64,000 nt of DNA, taken from NCBI RefSeq assembly GCF_020026305.1, contig NZ_CP075691.1, positions 930,001 to 994,000 of the forward strand. The letters are read 5' to 3'. The translations under genes were made by a program, and so were the position numbers. The notes under the pieces were generated by a model. It was not told the DNA's origin and made no database searches. It worked only from the letters and a program-made list of their open reading frames with translations. Numbering within the stretch: the first letter of the stretch is position 1; every line of letters begins with the position of its first letter. Positions 50,329-58,591 of the stretch are shown here, one piece after another. Source of the DNA: Streptomyces sp. 135. Its GTDB lineage: Bacteria; Actinomycetota; Actinomycetes; Streptomycetales; Streptomycetaceae.

Positions 50329-51295
50329 GGGGCGCCTCCAGCACATCCACGTGGGGGTGGTGGCAGGCGGCCCCGCCACTGAGCGCGGGCACGGCGCCGC
50401 ACGCCTCGTCGGCCCGTTCGCACCGCGCCGCGAACGCGCAGCCCGCCGGCAGCGCGGACAGCTCGGGCGGCAGCCCGGGGACGGGCGCGAACTCCCGCTC
50501 CGGCAGGGCGTTCAGGAGCCCCCGGGCATACGGATGGCGGGGCCCGCGCGCGCCGAAGAAGTCGGGGGCGTCGGCGATCTCGACGACACGGCTCGCGTAC
50601 ATCACGGCGACACGGTCGGCGATGCGTTCGGCGGCGGCCAGGTCGTGGGTGATCAGGAGCAGCGCGCGGTCGTCCCCGACGTGCCGGCGCAGTTCGTCGA
50701 CGGTGCGGTCCACGAGGTCACGGTCGAGGCCGGTCGTCGGTTCGTCGGCGAGCAGCAGGGGCGCGTCGCCGATGAGGGCGAGCGCGGTGGCGGCGCGCTG
50801 GGCGAGGCCGCCGGACAGCTCGTGGGGGTAGCGGTCGAGGTGCCCGGCGGGGAACGCGGCCCGCGCGGCGGCGGCTTCGGCGGCGGCGCGCCCGTCCGCC
50901 CTGCGCACCCCGGTCAGCTCCCGCACGGTCTCCTCCAGCTGGGACCGCACGGTCCGTACCGGCGTGAGGTGCGCGGCGGGGCTCTGCGGTACGAGGCCGA
51001 CGCGCCGCCCGCGCACGGTGCGGGCGAGGGTGCGCTCGTCGGCGGTGAGCAGATCGGTGCCGTCGCCGAGCAGCGCCGAACCGGCCGTCTCCGCGTTCTC
51101 GGGGAGCAGGCCGAGCAGCGCGGAGGCCAGCACGGACTTGCCGCAGCCGCTCTCGCCGACCAGGGCGAGGCACTCCCCCGCCGCGAGGTCGAAGGTGGCG
51201 TCGGTGACGGCGGAGACGTGGCTGCCGCCGCGCATGCGGAAGCGTACGGAGAGCCCCCGTACGGACAGCACGGGAGACGCGTCGGGGACCGTCAC
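50321..51295 (-). CDS. ABC transporter ATPase (OppD/NikD-like)
   Basis: 324 aa from a GTG at 51295 overlapping the permease stop (GTGA). Walker A is GESGCGKSVLASALLG, the signature is LSGGLAQR and Walker B is PLLLADEPTTGLD. The C-terminal extension (GCAFAARCERADEACG) is the Cys-containing oligopeptide/dipeptide/nickel ABC motif. It pairs with the ATPase at 49672-50328. The motifs look intact. Confidence 0.88.
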   Translation of the reverse strand: MTVPDASPVLSVRGLSVRFRMRGGSHVSAVTDATFDLAAGECLALVGESGCGKSVLASALLGLLPENAETAGSALLGDGTDLLTADERTLARTVRGRRVGLVPQSPAAHLTPVRTVRSQLEETVRELTGVRRADGRAAAEAAAARAAFPAGHLDRYPHELSGGLAQRAATALALIGDAPLLLADEPTTGLDRDLVDRTVDELRRHVGDDRALLLITHDLAAAERIADRVAVMYASRVVEIADAPDFFGARGPRHPYARGLLNALPEREFAPVPGLPPELSALPAGCAFAARCERADEACGAVPALSGGAACHHPHVDVLEAPRA

Positions 51296-52158
51296 AGCAT
51301 CAGCTCCGATCGGCGCCGGGGATTGATCCGTTCCCGCCAGGCGCCCGCGAGGCCCGCGATCGCCAGGGTGGGCACGATGATGAACAGGCCGGGGAAGAGC
51401 GTCGGCCACCAGTCGCCCGCGAGGAGCGAACCGCGGGCGCTCTGGACGAGCGTGCCGAGGCTGGCCTGGTGGGTGGGGAGTCCGAGGCCGAGGAAGGACA
51501 GCGCGGACTCGTGCCAGATGGCGTGCGGCACCATCAGGACGGCGGCGAGCCCGGCCTGCGGCAGGACGCCGGGCAGCAGGTGGCGCACCGCGACGCGCAG
51601 GCGTGAGGCGCCGCCCGAGATGGCCGCGTCGACGTAGGGCCGTGAGCGCAGGGAGAGCACCTCGGCGCGCACGATGCGGGCGGTGGAGAGCCAGTGCGTG
51701 AGTGCCACGGAGACGACGACGGGCCATACGCCGGGCCGGAACATCGCCACGATGAAGATGCCGAGCAGCAGGTGCGGCACGGACGAGAAGACGTCCACGA
51801 GCCGCATCACGATCCGGTCCACCCAGCCGCCGGATGCGGCGGCGAGGGCGCCGACCGCCGTGCCGATGACGGTGGCGACGACGGCCGCGACCACACCGAC
51901 AAGGAGCGAGACCCGCAGCCCGTACACGCAGCGCAGCAGCAGGTCACGCCCGACGTCGTCCGTCCCGAAGGGGTGCTCCCAAGACGGCGGCTGAAGCTTG
52001 GCCGCCAGGTCGACGGCCTGCTCGTCGAGGTTGACGAGGGGCGGGACGACGAGGACGGCGAGGACGACCGCGGCGACGATCACCGCGGAGGAGCGCACCC
52101 GCCACGCGCGCGTGGAGCGACGTACGCCCCCATGGGCGCGCCATGCGAGGTCAGCCAT
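51292..52158 (-). CDS. ABC transporter permease (OppC/NikC-like)
   Basis: 288 aa with six helices. HPFGTDDVGRDLLLRCVYG and SLLVGVVAAVVATVIGTAVG are typical of OppC N-terminal regions. The EAA-like loop is YVDAAISGGASRLRVAVRHL, followed by HESALSFLGLGLP. The start ATG lies within the last codons of the upstream permease relic. The protein itself is intact, but its partner permease is damaged (52151-52829). Confidence 0.88.
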   Translation of the reverse strand: MADLAWRAHGGVRRSTRAWRVRSSAVIVAAVVLAVLVVPPLVNLDEQAVDLAAKLQPPSWEHPFGTDDVGRDLLLRCVYGLRVSLLVGVVAAVVATVIGTAVGALAAASGGWVDRIVMRLVDVFSSVPHLLLGIFIVAMFRPGVWPVVVSVALTHWLSTARIVRAEVLSLRSRPYVDAAISGGASRLRVAVRHLLPGVLPQAGLAAVLMVPHAIWHESALSFLGLGLPTHQASLGTLVQSARGSLLAGDWWPTLFPGLFIIVPTLAIAGLAGAWRERINPRRRSELML

Positions 52159-52829
52159 CGAAACCCACCCTCGGATCGGCGAGGCCGTACAGGAGGTCGG
52201 CCACGAGGTTGCCCAGGAGGACCGCGGCCGTGGCGAGCGCGGTCAGGTCGAGCACCGGGAGCAGCACGCGGTGAGTTCGCGCCCGAACGGGCAGCCAGAG
52301 CGCGGGCGAGCAGGCCGAGCCAGAACGGCGGCGCCGCTTCGAGGGTGTACGCGAGGGAGGTCACGGCGCGGTCGAGCCAGCCGCCGGGGCGGCGCGCGGC
52401 GAGGACGCCGAGGGCAGTGCCGAGCAGGATGGCGACGACGAAGGCGGTCGCGGCGAGCAGCACGGACCAGCCGACGCGTTCGCCGATGACGTCGGCGACG
52501 GGCTGGCGCAGCGTGCTGGAGTCGCCGAGGTCACCGGTGAGGGCCGAGGTCAGCCAGTCCCACCAGCGGGTGGCCAGCGGCCGGTCGACGCCGAGGTTGG
52601 CGCGCAGCTGGTCGAGGTTCTCCTGCGAGGCGGTGAGTCCGGCGGTGCCCGCGTACGCCTTGACGGGGTCGAACGGCGAGGCGGCGGCGATGGCGAAGAC
52701 ACCGAAGGTGACGACGAGCAGGACGGGCACGGCGAACAGCAGCCGCCGTCCCGCGAGGCGCGCCATCGGCCCCCAGGGGAGGCGACGCCGCGTCGCCTTC
52801 CCCGGAGCCTCGGATATCGCCGACGTCAC
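52151..52829 (-). pseudogene. ABC permease (OppB/NikB-like) with internal deletion and frameshift
   Basis: The start is GTG 52829, overlapping the binding-protein stop (GTGA). Residues 1-190 are a normal OppB N-terminus (RRLLFAVPVLLVVTFGVFAI, GDSSTLRQPVADVIGERVGW, PPFWLGLLARALAARSGANS). The normal next 100 or so residues, including the EAA loop, are missing. The natural C-terminus TALATAAVLLGNLVADLLYG, then LADPRVGFDG-stop, is present but in another frame, ending at 52151 over the ATG of the next gene. The original frame instead runs on to 52080. The transporter is probably inactive, or the assembly has an error here. Confidence 0.8.
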
Positions 52830-54415
52830 TTCTTCGGCTGCCAGTCCTCGACGTTCCACCAGGGGCCGGACGCCAGGCCGTGGTCGTGCGGCTCGACCTG
52901 CGTGCTCAGGTCGCCGAACTTCTTGTCGACGACGTAGAGGTGGTCGATGTGCGTGAGGAACGTGTAGCCGGGGTTCTTCACCAGTTCGCGCTGGATGGTG
53001 TCGTAGGCGGCCTGGCGCTTCGCGTGGTCGCCGCTCTTGCGGGCGTCCTCCAGGGCCTTGTCGACCTTGGGGTTGTCGTAGTGCGCCATGTTGTTGAAGC
53101 CGTCACCGGCGAGGGAGGACTTCAAAAGCGTGTACTGGTCGAAGTCCGGGTCGGCCGGGGAGCCGCCGCCCGCGAGGACCGCGTCCTTCGGCATGCGCGG
53201 TTCGATGACCTCCCAGGTGCCGGACTGCACCTCTACCTTGATGCCGAGCTTCTTGGCGTCGGAGGCGTAGGCGAGGGCGTGGTCCTGGCGGAGCTTGTCG
53301 CCGGAGAGGTACCAGAGCGGGAACGTCGCCCGGACTCCGTCCTTCTCGCGGATGCCGTCCTTGCCCGGCTTCCACCCGGCGTCGTCGAGGATCTTCTTCG
53401 CCTTGGCGGCGTCGAACTCGCGCTCGGTTCCCTTGGTGAACCACGGGCTGTCGGTCGGGACCGGGCCGTAGGCCTCCTTGCCCGCGCCGTCCAGGATCGA
53501 GTCGACCATGGCCTTGCGGTCGACGCCCACGTCGAGGGCGCGGCGGATGTCGGTGTCGCCGGCGACCTTGTTGCCGGTGGGCAGCGTCACGACGCGGTAG
53601 TCGAAGGTCTTGGCTGCGTACGTCTTCTTGCCGCTGTCGCCCTTGTACTTCTTGGCGAGGTTCGGCGGCAGGATCGCGCCGTCGAGCTCACCGGCGTCGA
53701 GCCGGGTGGCCCGCACGTCGTCGTCCTTGATGATCGCCATCGTGAAGTTCTTGATCTTCGGCGCGCCGCCCCAGTAGTCGGGGTTGGCCTTGAAGGTCAG
53801 CTTCTCGCCCTTGGACCACTTGACCAGCTCGTAGGGGCCTGTGCCGACGGGCTTGGTGGTGAAGGCGCCGTTGTTCACGTCCTGCTTGCCCGCGATGTGC
53901 TCGGGGGCGATGGGCAGGACGGTGCGCTCGGCGAAGGGCGCGTAGGGGTACTTGAGGTGGAAGACGACCGTGTCGTCCCCCTTGGCCTCGACGCTCTTGA
54001 CGGCGTCCAGCTCGGTCTTGGAGGCGTTGTTGGTCTTCTTGTCGAGGATCGTCTCGTACGTGAAGACGACGTCCTTGGCGGAGAAGGGCTTCCCGTCGCT
54101 GAACTTGACGCCCTCGCGCAGCTTGTACGTGTAGGTCCGGCCGCCGTCGGTGACCTTGGGCAGCTCGGCCGCGAGGGCGGGCTTGAGCTTCATGTCGGCG
54201 TCGTGCGTGAGCAGCCCGTCGAAGATCTTCGAGTTGCCGTCCTTGCCGTAGCCGAGGAGGGGGCTGAGGGTGTCGGGCTCGTAGGCGATGCCGACGACCG
54301 CCGAGTCCTTCGCGCTCCCGCCGCCGTCGCCCGGCGCCGAGCAGGCGGAGGCCGCGACCGCTATCGCGATGGCCGCGGCCACGCCGCCCGTGCCCCGTAT
54401 CGATCGGGCCCTCAT
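52826..54415 (-). CDS. ABC transporter substrate-binding lipoprotein (peptide/nickel type, SBP_bac_5)
   Basis: 529 aa from an ATG at 54415. The lipoprotein signal is AAAIAIAVAASACS with the lipobox Cys about residue 25. The cluster-C solute-binding fold shows DTLSPLLGYGKDG, KLREGVKFSDGKPFSAKDVV, VGTGPYELVKWSKGEKL and DIRRALDVGVDRKAMVDSIL. This family takes up peptides, nickel chelates or siderophore-like ligands. Upstream lies the inverted repeat TTGCGA-5-TCGCAA, similar to the Nur box of Streptomyces, which favours nickel uptake; this is inference. It is the first gene of the operon. Confidence 0.88.
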   Translation of the reverse strand: MRARSIRGTGGVAAAIAIAVAASACSAPGDGGGSAKDSAVVGIAYEPDTLSPLLGYGKDGNSKIFDGLLTHDADMKLKPALAAELPKVTDGGRTYTYKLREGVKFSDGKPFSAKDVVFTYETILDKKTNNASKTELDAVKSVEAKGDDTVVFHLKYPYAPFAERTVLPIAPEHIAGKQDVNNGAFTTKPVGTGPYELVKWSKGEKLTFKANPDYWGGAPKIKNFTMAIIKDDDVRATRLDAGELDGAILPPNLAKKYKGDSGKKTYAAKTFDYRVVTLPTGNKVAGDTDIRRALDVGVDRKAMVDSILDGAGKEAYGPVPTDSPWFTKGTEREFDAAKAKKILDDAGWKPGKDGIREKDGVRATFPLWYLSGDKLRQDHALAYASDAKKLGIKVEVQSGTWEVIEPRMPKDAVLAGGGSPADPDFDQYTLLKSSLAGDGFNNMAHYDNPKVDKALEDARKSGDHAKRQAAYDTIQRELVKNPGYTFLTHIDHLYVVDKKFGDLSTQVEPHDHGLASGPWWNVEDWQPKK

Positions 54416-54446
54416 GCTCCACACCCCTACTGAAGATCAACCGTTG

Positions 54447-54463
54447 TTGCGAACGGCTCGCAA
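54447..54463. promoter_or_regulatory. Nur-like inverted repeat upstream of the ABC operon
   Basis: TTGCGA-ACGGC-TCGCAA is a perfect 6-bp inverted repeat with 5-bp spacing, 32 bp upstream of the binding-protein start. Its spacing and TGC/GCA ends resemble the tGCaa-n5-ttGCA motif recognised by the nickel regulator Nur. Confidence 0.5.
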
Positions 54464-54493
54464 TTATGCCTTACCCCGCGAGGGGGCAAAGCC

Positions 54494-54522
54494 GCAGCCC
54501 GCACGCGGCACGTGCGGGCTGC
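54494..54522 (-). terminator. Terminator of the acyl-CoA dehydrogenase operon
   Basis: A perfect 12-bp stem, GCAGCCCGCACG (54494-54505) with 54511-54522, loop CGGCA. It lies 52 bp after the stop at 54574. Confidence 0.7.
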
Positions 54523-54573
54523 ATCGAACGGTGTCGGGGTGTGTCCGCAGGTCAGGACGGTGACGCGGTGGTG

Positions 54574-55665
54574 TCAGGGCGCCGGAAGCTCGACCATCTC
54601 CGCCAGCGCCTCGCGATGGCGCCCGGCCGTGCCGTAGGCGATCGAGTCGGCCTTGGCGCGCTTGAGGTACAGGTGCACGGGGTGCTCCCAGGTCATGCCG
54701 ATGCCGCCGTGCAGTTGCAGGGCCTCCTCGGCGGCGCGCACCGCGACGGGTGCCGCGTACGCCTGTGCCAGTGCCGCGGCGAGGTTCGGCTCGTCGCTCC
54801 CCGCGGCCAGGGCGTCCGCGGCGTGCCGGGCGGCGGCCCGGGTGTTCACGACCTCCAGCCAGAGCTGGGCGAGGCGGTGCTTGAGTGCCTGGAAGGAGCC
54901 GACGGGCCGGTTGAACTGGTGGCGCTCCTTCACGTACCGCACCGTCTCGGTCAGGCACCATTCGGCGATGCCCAGCTGCTCGGAGGCGAGCAGTCCCGCT
55001 CCGGCCCGCAGCCCTTGCGCGACGGCGTGCCGCGCGTCCTGCGTGAGGACACGCGCGCGTGCCCCGTCGAAGGTGACCGTGGCGATCCTGCGGGTGAGGT
55101 CCAGCGAGGTCTGCGGGCTGACGGTGACGCCGTCCTGGTCCGTGTCGACGGCGAAGAGCGCGCCGCCCGCCGGGACGAGCAGGACATCGGCGCCATCCGC
55201 GTCCGCGATGCCGGTCAACTCCCCGTGCAGGGTGCCGTCTTCGTGGCGTACGTCCTTGAAGGGGGCGCCGGGCGCGGCGGCGAGGCTCACCGCGAGCGCG
55301 CCGACCGTGCGTCCGGAGGCGAGCGCGCCGAGCAGTCCCGTGGCCTCGCTGGCGTCGCAGGCGAGCAGCGTTTCCGTGGCGACGACGGCGCTGGTGAGGT
55401 AGGGCACGGGCGCCACCGCGCGGCCCAGCTCCTCCAGGACGACGGCGGCCTCGCGGTGGGTGGCGCCCTGGCCGCCCAGTTCCTCGGGCACGAGGAGGCC
55501 CGCGAGCCCCATGCCGTCGGTGAGGGCCTTCCACAGCTCGCGGTCGTGCGGGACGTCGGTCTCGGCGCGGGCCAGCACGGACGCGGCGTCGCAGCGGTCG
55601 GTGAGCAGGTCGCGCACCGCCGAGCGCAGTGCCTCTTCCTCTTCGGAGTAGAGCAGGTCAGTCAT
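54574..55665 (-). CDS. Acyl-CoA dehydrogenase family protein (shorter subunit)
   Basis: 363 aa. It has the acyl-CoA dehydrogenase N-terminal helical domain (YSEEEEALRSAVRDLLTDRC), the GLLVPEELGGQGATHREAAV loop and the C-terminal KERHQFNRPVGSFQALKHRL with EALQLHGGIGMTWEHPVHLY. The last motif normally carries the FAD/catalytic-base region. Length is slightly below the usual 380. It overlaps the second dehydrogenase by 4 nt; such adjacent pairs often form alpha2beta2 heteromers acting on unusual acyl-CoAs such as sterol side chains (family knowledge). The substrate is unknown. Confidence 0.88.
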   Translation of the reverse strand: MTDLLYSEEEEALRSAVRDLLTDRCDAASVLARAETDVPHDRELWKALTDGMGLAGLLVPEELGGQGATHREAAVVLEELGRAVAPVPYLTSAVVATETLLACDASEATGLLGALASGRTVGALAVSLAAAPGAPFKDVRHEDGTLHGELTGIADADGADVLLVPAGGALFAVDTDQDGVTVSPQTSLDLTRRIATVTFDGARARVLTQDARHAVAQGLRAGAGLLASEQLGIAEWCLTETVRYVKERHQFNRPVGSFQALKHRLAQLWLEVVNTRAAARHAADALAAGSDEPNLAAALAQAYAAPVAVRAAEEALQLHGGIGMTWEHPVHLYLKRAKADSIAYGTAGRHREALAEMVELPAP

Positions 55666-56849
55666 CGCGCGAGGTCCTTCCAGGCGACGTCCTTGTCGGT
55701 GCGGGGCTCGGAGGGCAGTCCGAGGACGCGCTCGGCGACGATGTTCAGCAGGACCTCGCTGGTCCCGCCCTCGATGCTGTTGCCCTTGGAGCGCAGATAG
55801 CGGTAGCCCGCGTCGCGGCCCGTGAAGTCGACGATTTCGGGGCGGCGCATCGTCCAGTCCTCGTACAACAGCCCTTCCTCACCCAGGAGTTCGACCTCCA
55901 GGCCGCTGATCTCCTGGTTGAGGCGGGCGAAGCCGAGCTTCATTCCGGAGCCCTCGGGGCCCGGCTGGCCCGCGACGAGCTGCTGGCGCAGCCGCTCGCC
56001 GGTGAGCCGGGCGACCTCGGCGTCGACCCAGAGTGTCATCAGGCGCTGGTGGAGGTCGTGGGTGCGCAGCTCGGGGCGGTCGCGCCACGCCTTGGCGACG
56101 GGCCCGATCATGCCGCCCTCGCGGGGGACGCGCATGCCGCCGATGGAGACGCGCTCGTTCATGAGCGTGGTCTGCGCGACCTTCCAGCCCTCGCCGACCG
56201 CGCCGAGGCGGTGCGCGTCGGGGATGCGCACGTCGGTCAGGAAGACCTCGTTGAACTCGGCCTCCCCGGTGATCTGGCGCAGCGGCCGCACCTCGACGCC
56301 CGGGTCGGTCATGTCACACACGAAGTACGTGATGCCGCGGTGCTTGGGCTGCTCGGGGTCGGTGCGGGCGATGAGGATGGCCCAGCGCGCGGTGTGGGCG
56401 CTGGAGGTCCACACCTTCTGGCCGTTGACGATCCAGTCGCCGCTCGCCTCGTCGCGGACGGCGCGCGTGCCGAGCGCGGCGAGGTCGGATCCGGCGCCCG
56501 GCTCACTGAAGAGCTGGCACCACACCTCCTCGCCGGTCCACAGCGGGCGCAGGAAGCGGCGCTTCTGCTCCTCCGTGCCGAAGCCGAGGACGGTCGGCGC
56601 GGCCATGCCGAGGCCGATGCCGATCCGGCGCGGGTCGTTGTCGGGCGCGCCCGCCGCCTCCAGCTCGGCCTCCACGACGGCTTGCAGGGAGCGCGGCACG
56701 CCGAGGCCGCCGAGGCCTTCGGGGTAGTGCACCCAGGCGAGGCCGGCGTCGAAGCGGGCCTTGAGGAAGGTGTCGCGGTCGGTGCTCGCGGGCGGGTGCG
56801 CGGCGAGGAACTCCTGTGTACGGGTCCGCAGTTCGGCGGCGTCGGTCAT
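55662..56849 (-). CDS. Acyl-CoA dehydrogenase family protein (longer subunit)
   Basis: 395 aa from an ATG at 56849 that overlaps the quinone reductase stop (ATGA). Motifs are WCQLFSEPGAGSDLAALGTR (FAD/substrate-binding loop), VNGQKVWTSSAHTARWAI, NEVFLTDVRIPDAHRLG and the C-terminal KGNSIEGGTSEVLLNIVAER. It is the FadE-like partner of the dehydrogenase at 54574-55665. All standard motifs look intact. Confidence 0.9.
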   Translation of the reverse strand: MTDAAELRTRTQEFLAAHPPASTDRDTFLKARFDAGLAWVHYPEGLGGLGVPRSLQAVVEAELEAAGAPDNDPRRIGIGLGMAAPTVLGFGTEEQKRRFLRPLWTGEEVWCQLFSEPGAGSDLAALGTRAVRDEASGDWIVNGQKVWTSSAHTARWAILIARTDPEQPKHRGITYFVCDMTDPGVEVRPLRQITGEAEFNEVFLTDVRIPDAHRLGAVGEGWKVAQTTLMNERVSIGGMRVPREGGMIGPVAKAWRDRPELRTHDLHQRLMTLWVDAEVARLTGERLRQQLVAGQPGPEGSGMKLGFARLNQEISGLEVELLGEEGLLYEDWTMRRPEIVDFTGRDAGYRYLRSKGNSIEGGTSEVLLNIVAERVLGLPSEPRTDKDVAWKDLAR

Positions 56850-57814
56850 GCCGCACCGCCCTGCGGCAGGACGGCCACGCGTCCGGTGGTGACGCCGTCG
56901 GCGACCCGCTGCACGGCCGCGGCGGCGTCGGCCATCGGCACGCGCTCGCTCACCAGCGGCTTGATGGCGCCCTTCGCGGCCAGCTCGGTCAGCTCCTCGT
57001 GGCAGCGCCGGATCGCGCGCGGGTCCTTGGTGTTGTAGAGGCCCCAGTGCAGGCCCATGATCGTGTAGTTCTTGACCAGGGCGTGGTTGAGAGCGGGCGA
57101 GGGGATGGAGCCGCTCGCGAAGCCGACGACCACGATGCGGCCCTCGAAGGCCACGCACTTCGCGGACTTGGCGTACGCGTCGCCGCCCACGGGGTCGTAG
57201 ATCACGTCCGCGCCGCGGCCCTCGGTGGCGTCCTTGACGGCGGCGATGACGTCGTCGGCGCGCCGGTCCAGGACGAGGTCGCAGCCGAGCTCGCGGGCGA
57301 CCGCCGCCTTGTCCGCGCCTCCGACGACGCCGATGACCTTGGCGCCCGCGGCCTTGCCGAGCTGCACGGCGGCGCTGCCGACGCCGCCGGCCGCCGCGTG
57401 CACGAGGAGGGTCTCGCCCTCCTGGAGGTGCGCCCGGCGGTGCAGGCCGAACCAGCCCGTCTGGTAGCCGATGTGCAGCGCCGCGGCCTCCGCGTCGTCC
57501 AGCGCGTCGGGCGCGGGGAGCAGGGCGGCCGCGTCCGCGACGGCGTACTCGGCGAAGCCGCCGTAGGGCAGCGCGGGGTTGGCGAGCACGCGCCGCCCGT
57601 CCTCGGTCTCGCCGCAGATCTCCACACCCGGCGTGAAGGGCAGCGGGGGCCTGACCTGGTACTGGCCGCGGCAGAGGAGCGCGTCGGGGAAGTTGATGTT
57701 CGCGGCGCGGACCTTCAGGAGCACCTGGCCGCCGGCGGGCTCCGGGCGGTCGGTCTCCACGAGGCGCATCACCTCGCCCGGCTCGCCGTTCTCGTGCACT
57801 TGCCATGCCTGCAT
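56846..57814 (-). CDS. NADPH:quinone oxidoreductase (zinc-free MDR family)
   Basis: 322 aa from an ATG at 57814 with GGAGG 8 nt upstream. The MDR fold shows AANINFPDALLCRGQYQ, FTPGVEICG, the nucleotide-binding LLVHAAAGGVGSAAVQLGKA and DVIYDPVGGDAYAKS. No structural-zinc Cys set is present. It resembles QorA-like enzymes and may reduce enoyl or quinone substrates. It heads the operon with the two acyl-CoA dehydrogenases, suggesting a shared pathway for acyl-CoA breakdown. Confidence 0.88.
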   Translation of the reverse strand: MQAWQVHENGEPGEVMRLVETDRPEPAGGQVLLKVRAANINFPDALLCRGQYQVRPPLPFTPGVEICGETEDGRRVLANPALPYGGFAEYAVADAAALLPAPDALDDAEAAALHIGYQTGWFGLHRRAHLQEGETLLVHAAAGGVGSAAVQLGKAAGAKVIGVVGGADKAAVARELGCDLVLDRRADDVIAAVKDATEGRGADVIYDPVGGDAYAKSAKCVAFEGRIVVVGFASGSIPSPALNHALVKNYTIMGLHWGLYNTKDPRAIRRCHEELTELAAKGAIKPLVSERVPMADAAAAVQRVADGVTTGRVAVLPQGGAA

Positions 57815-57887
57815 GCGGGGCCTCCACGGGGCTGTCGTAGACCGGGCTCGTCCGCATACTAAGCGGTCGCTTGCCCCAGGGGAACCG

Positions 57888-58499
57888 TCAGTCGTCCTTC
57901 TCCTTGCGCGTGGGCCGCGCCCGTACGTGCATGCGCTCACCCTGCGGCCCGAAGAGGCTCAGGAATTCCGCCCCTCCCTCGCTCGTCGCCCCGAACCAGT
58001 GCGGGACGCGGGTGTCGAACTCGGCGGCCTCGCCGGGACCGAGCACCACGTCGTGGTCGCCGAGGATCAGCCGCAGCTTGCCGGAGAGCACGTACAGCCA
58101 CTCGTACCCCTCGTGCGTCTGCGGGTCCGGGGCGGGGGTGGTGCGGGCGGGCTCGATCACCTTGTACGCCTGGAGACCGCCGGGCTGCCGGGTGAGCGGC
58201 AGCATCGTGCGCCCGTGCCGGACGATCGGCTTGGCCCGTACGCGCGGGTCGCCCACCGGCGGGGCGCCCACCAGCTCGTCCAGGGGGACCTGGTGGGCGC
58301 GGGCGATGGGCAGCAGGAGTTCGAGGCTCGGCCTGCGGTTGCCGGACTCCAGGCGGGACAGGGTGCTGACCGAGATGCCGGTGGCGGCGGAGAGCCCCGC
58401 GAGGGTGGCGCCGCGCTCCCTGCGGATACGGCGCAGCCGGGGGCCGACCTCGGTGAGGACCTGGTCCATCTCCTGCGGAACTTCGCTCTCGTCGCTCAT
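57888..58499 (-). CDS. XRE-family regulator with cupin domain
   Basis: 203 aa from an ATG at 58499; an ATG at 58511 is possible. The N-terminal HTH is LRRIRRERGATLAGLSAATG, ISVSTLSRLESGNRRPSLE. The C-terminal cupin has HEGYEWLYVLSGKLRLILGD and LGPGEAAEFDTRVPHWFG. This HTH-cupin type binds small effectors. It is divergent from the flavoprotein gene at 58592, with 92 bp between, so that gene is the likely target. Confidence 0.9.
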   Translation of the reverse strand: MSDESEVPQEMDQVLTEVGPRLRRIRRERGATLAGLSAATGISVSTLSRLESGNRRPSLELLLPIARAHQVPLDELVGAPPVGDPRVRAKPIVRHGRTMLPLTRQPGGLQAYKVIEPARTTPAPDPQTHEGYEWLYVLSGKLRLILGDHDVVLGPGEAAEFDTRVPHWFGATSEGGAEFLSLFGPQGERMHVRARPTRKEKDD

Positions 58500-58591
58500 G
58501 GCTCCCATCATGGCGCACGGGTTGCCATATCGGCAAAGCCGTTTGTCAAAAACGTGCCTACGGCGGGACAGTTCCCGTGGAGGTGGTCACC

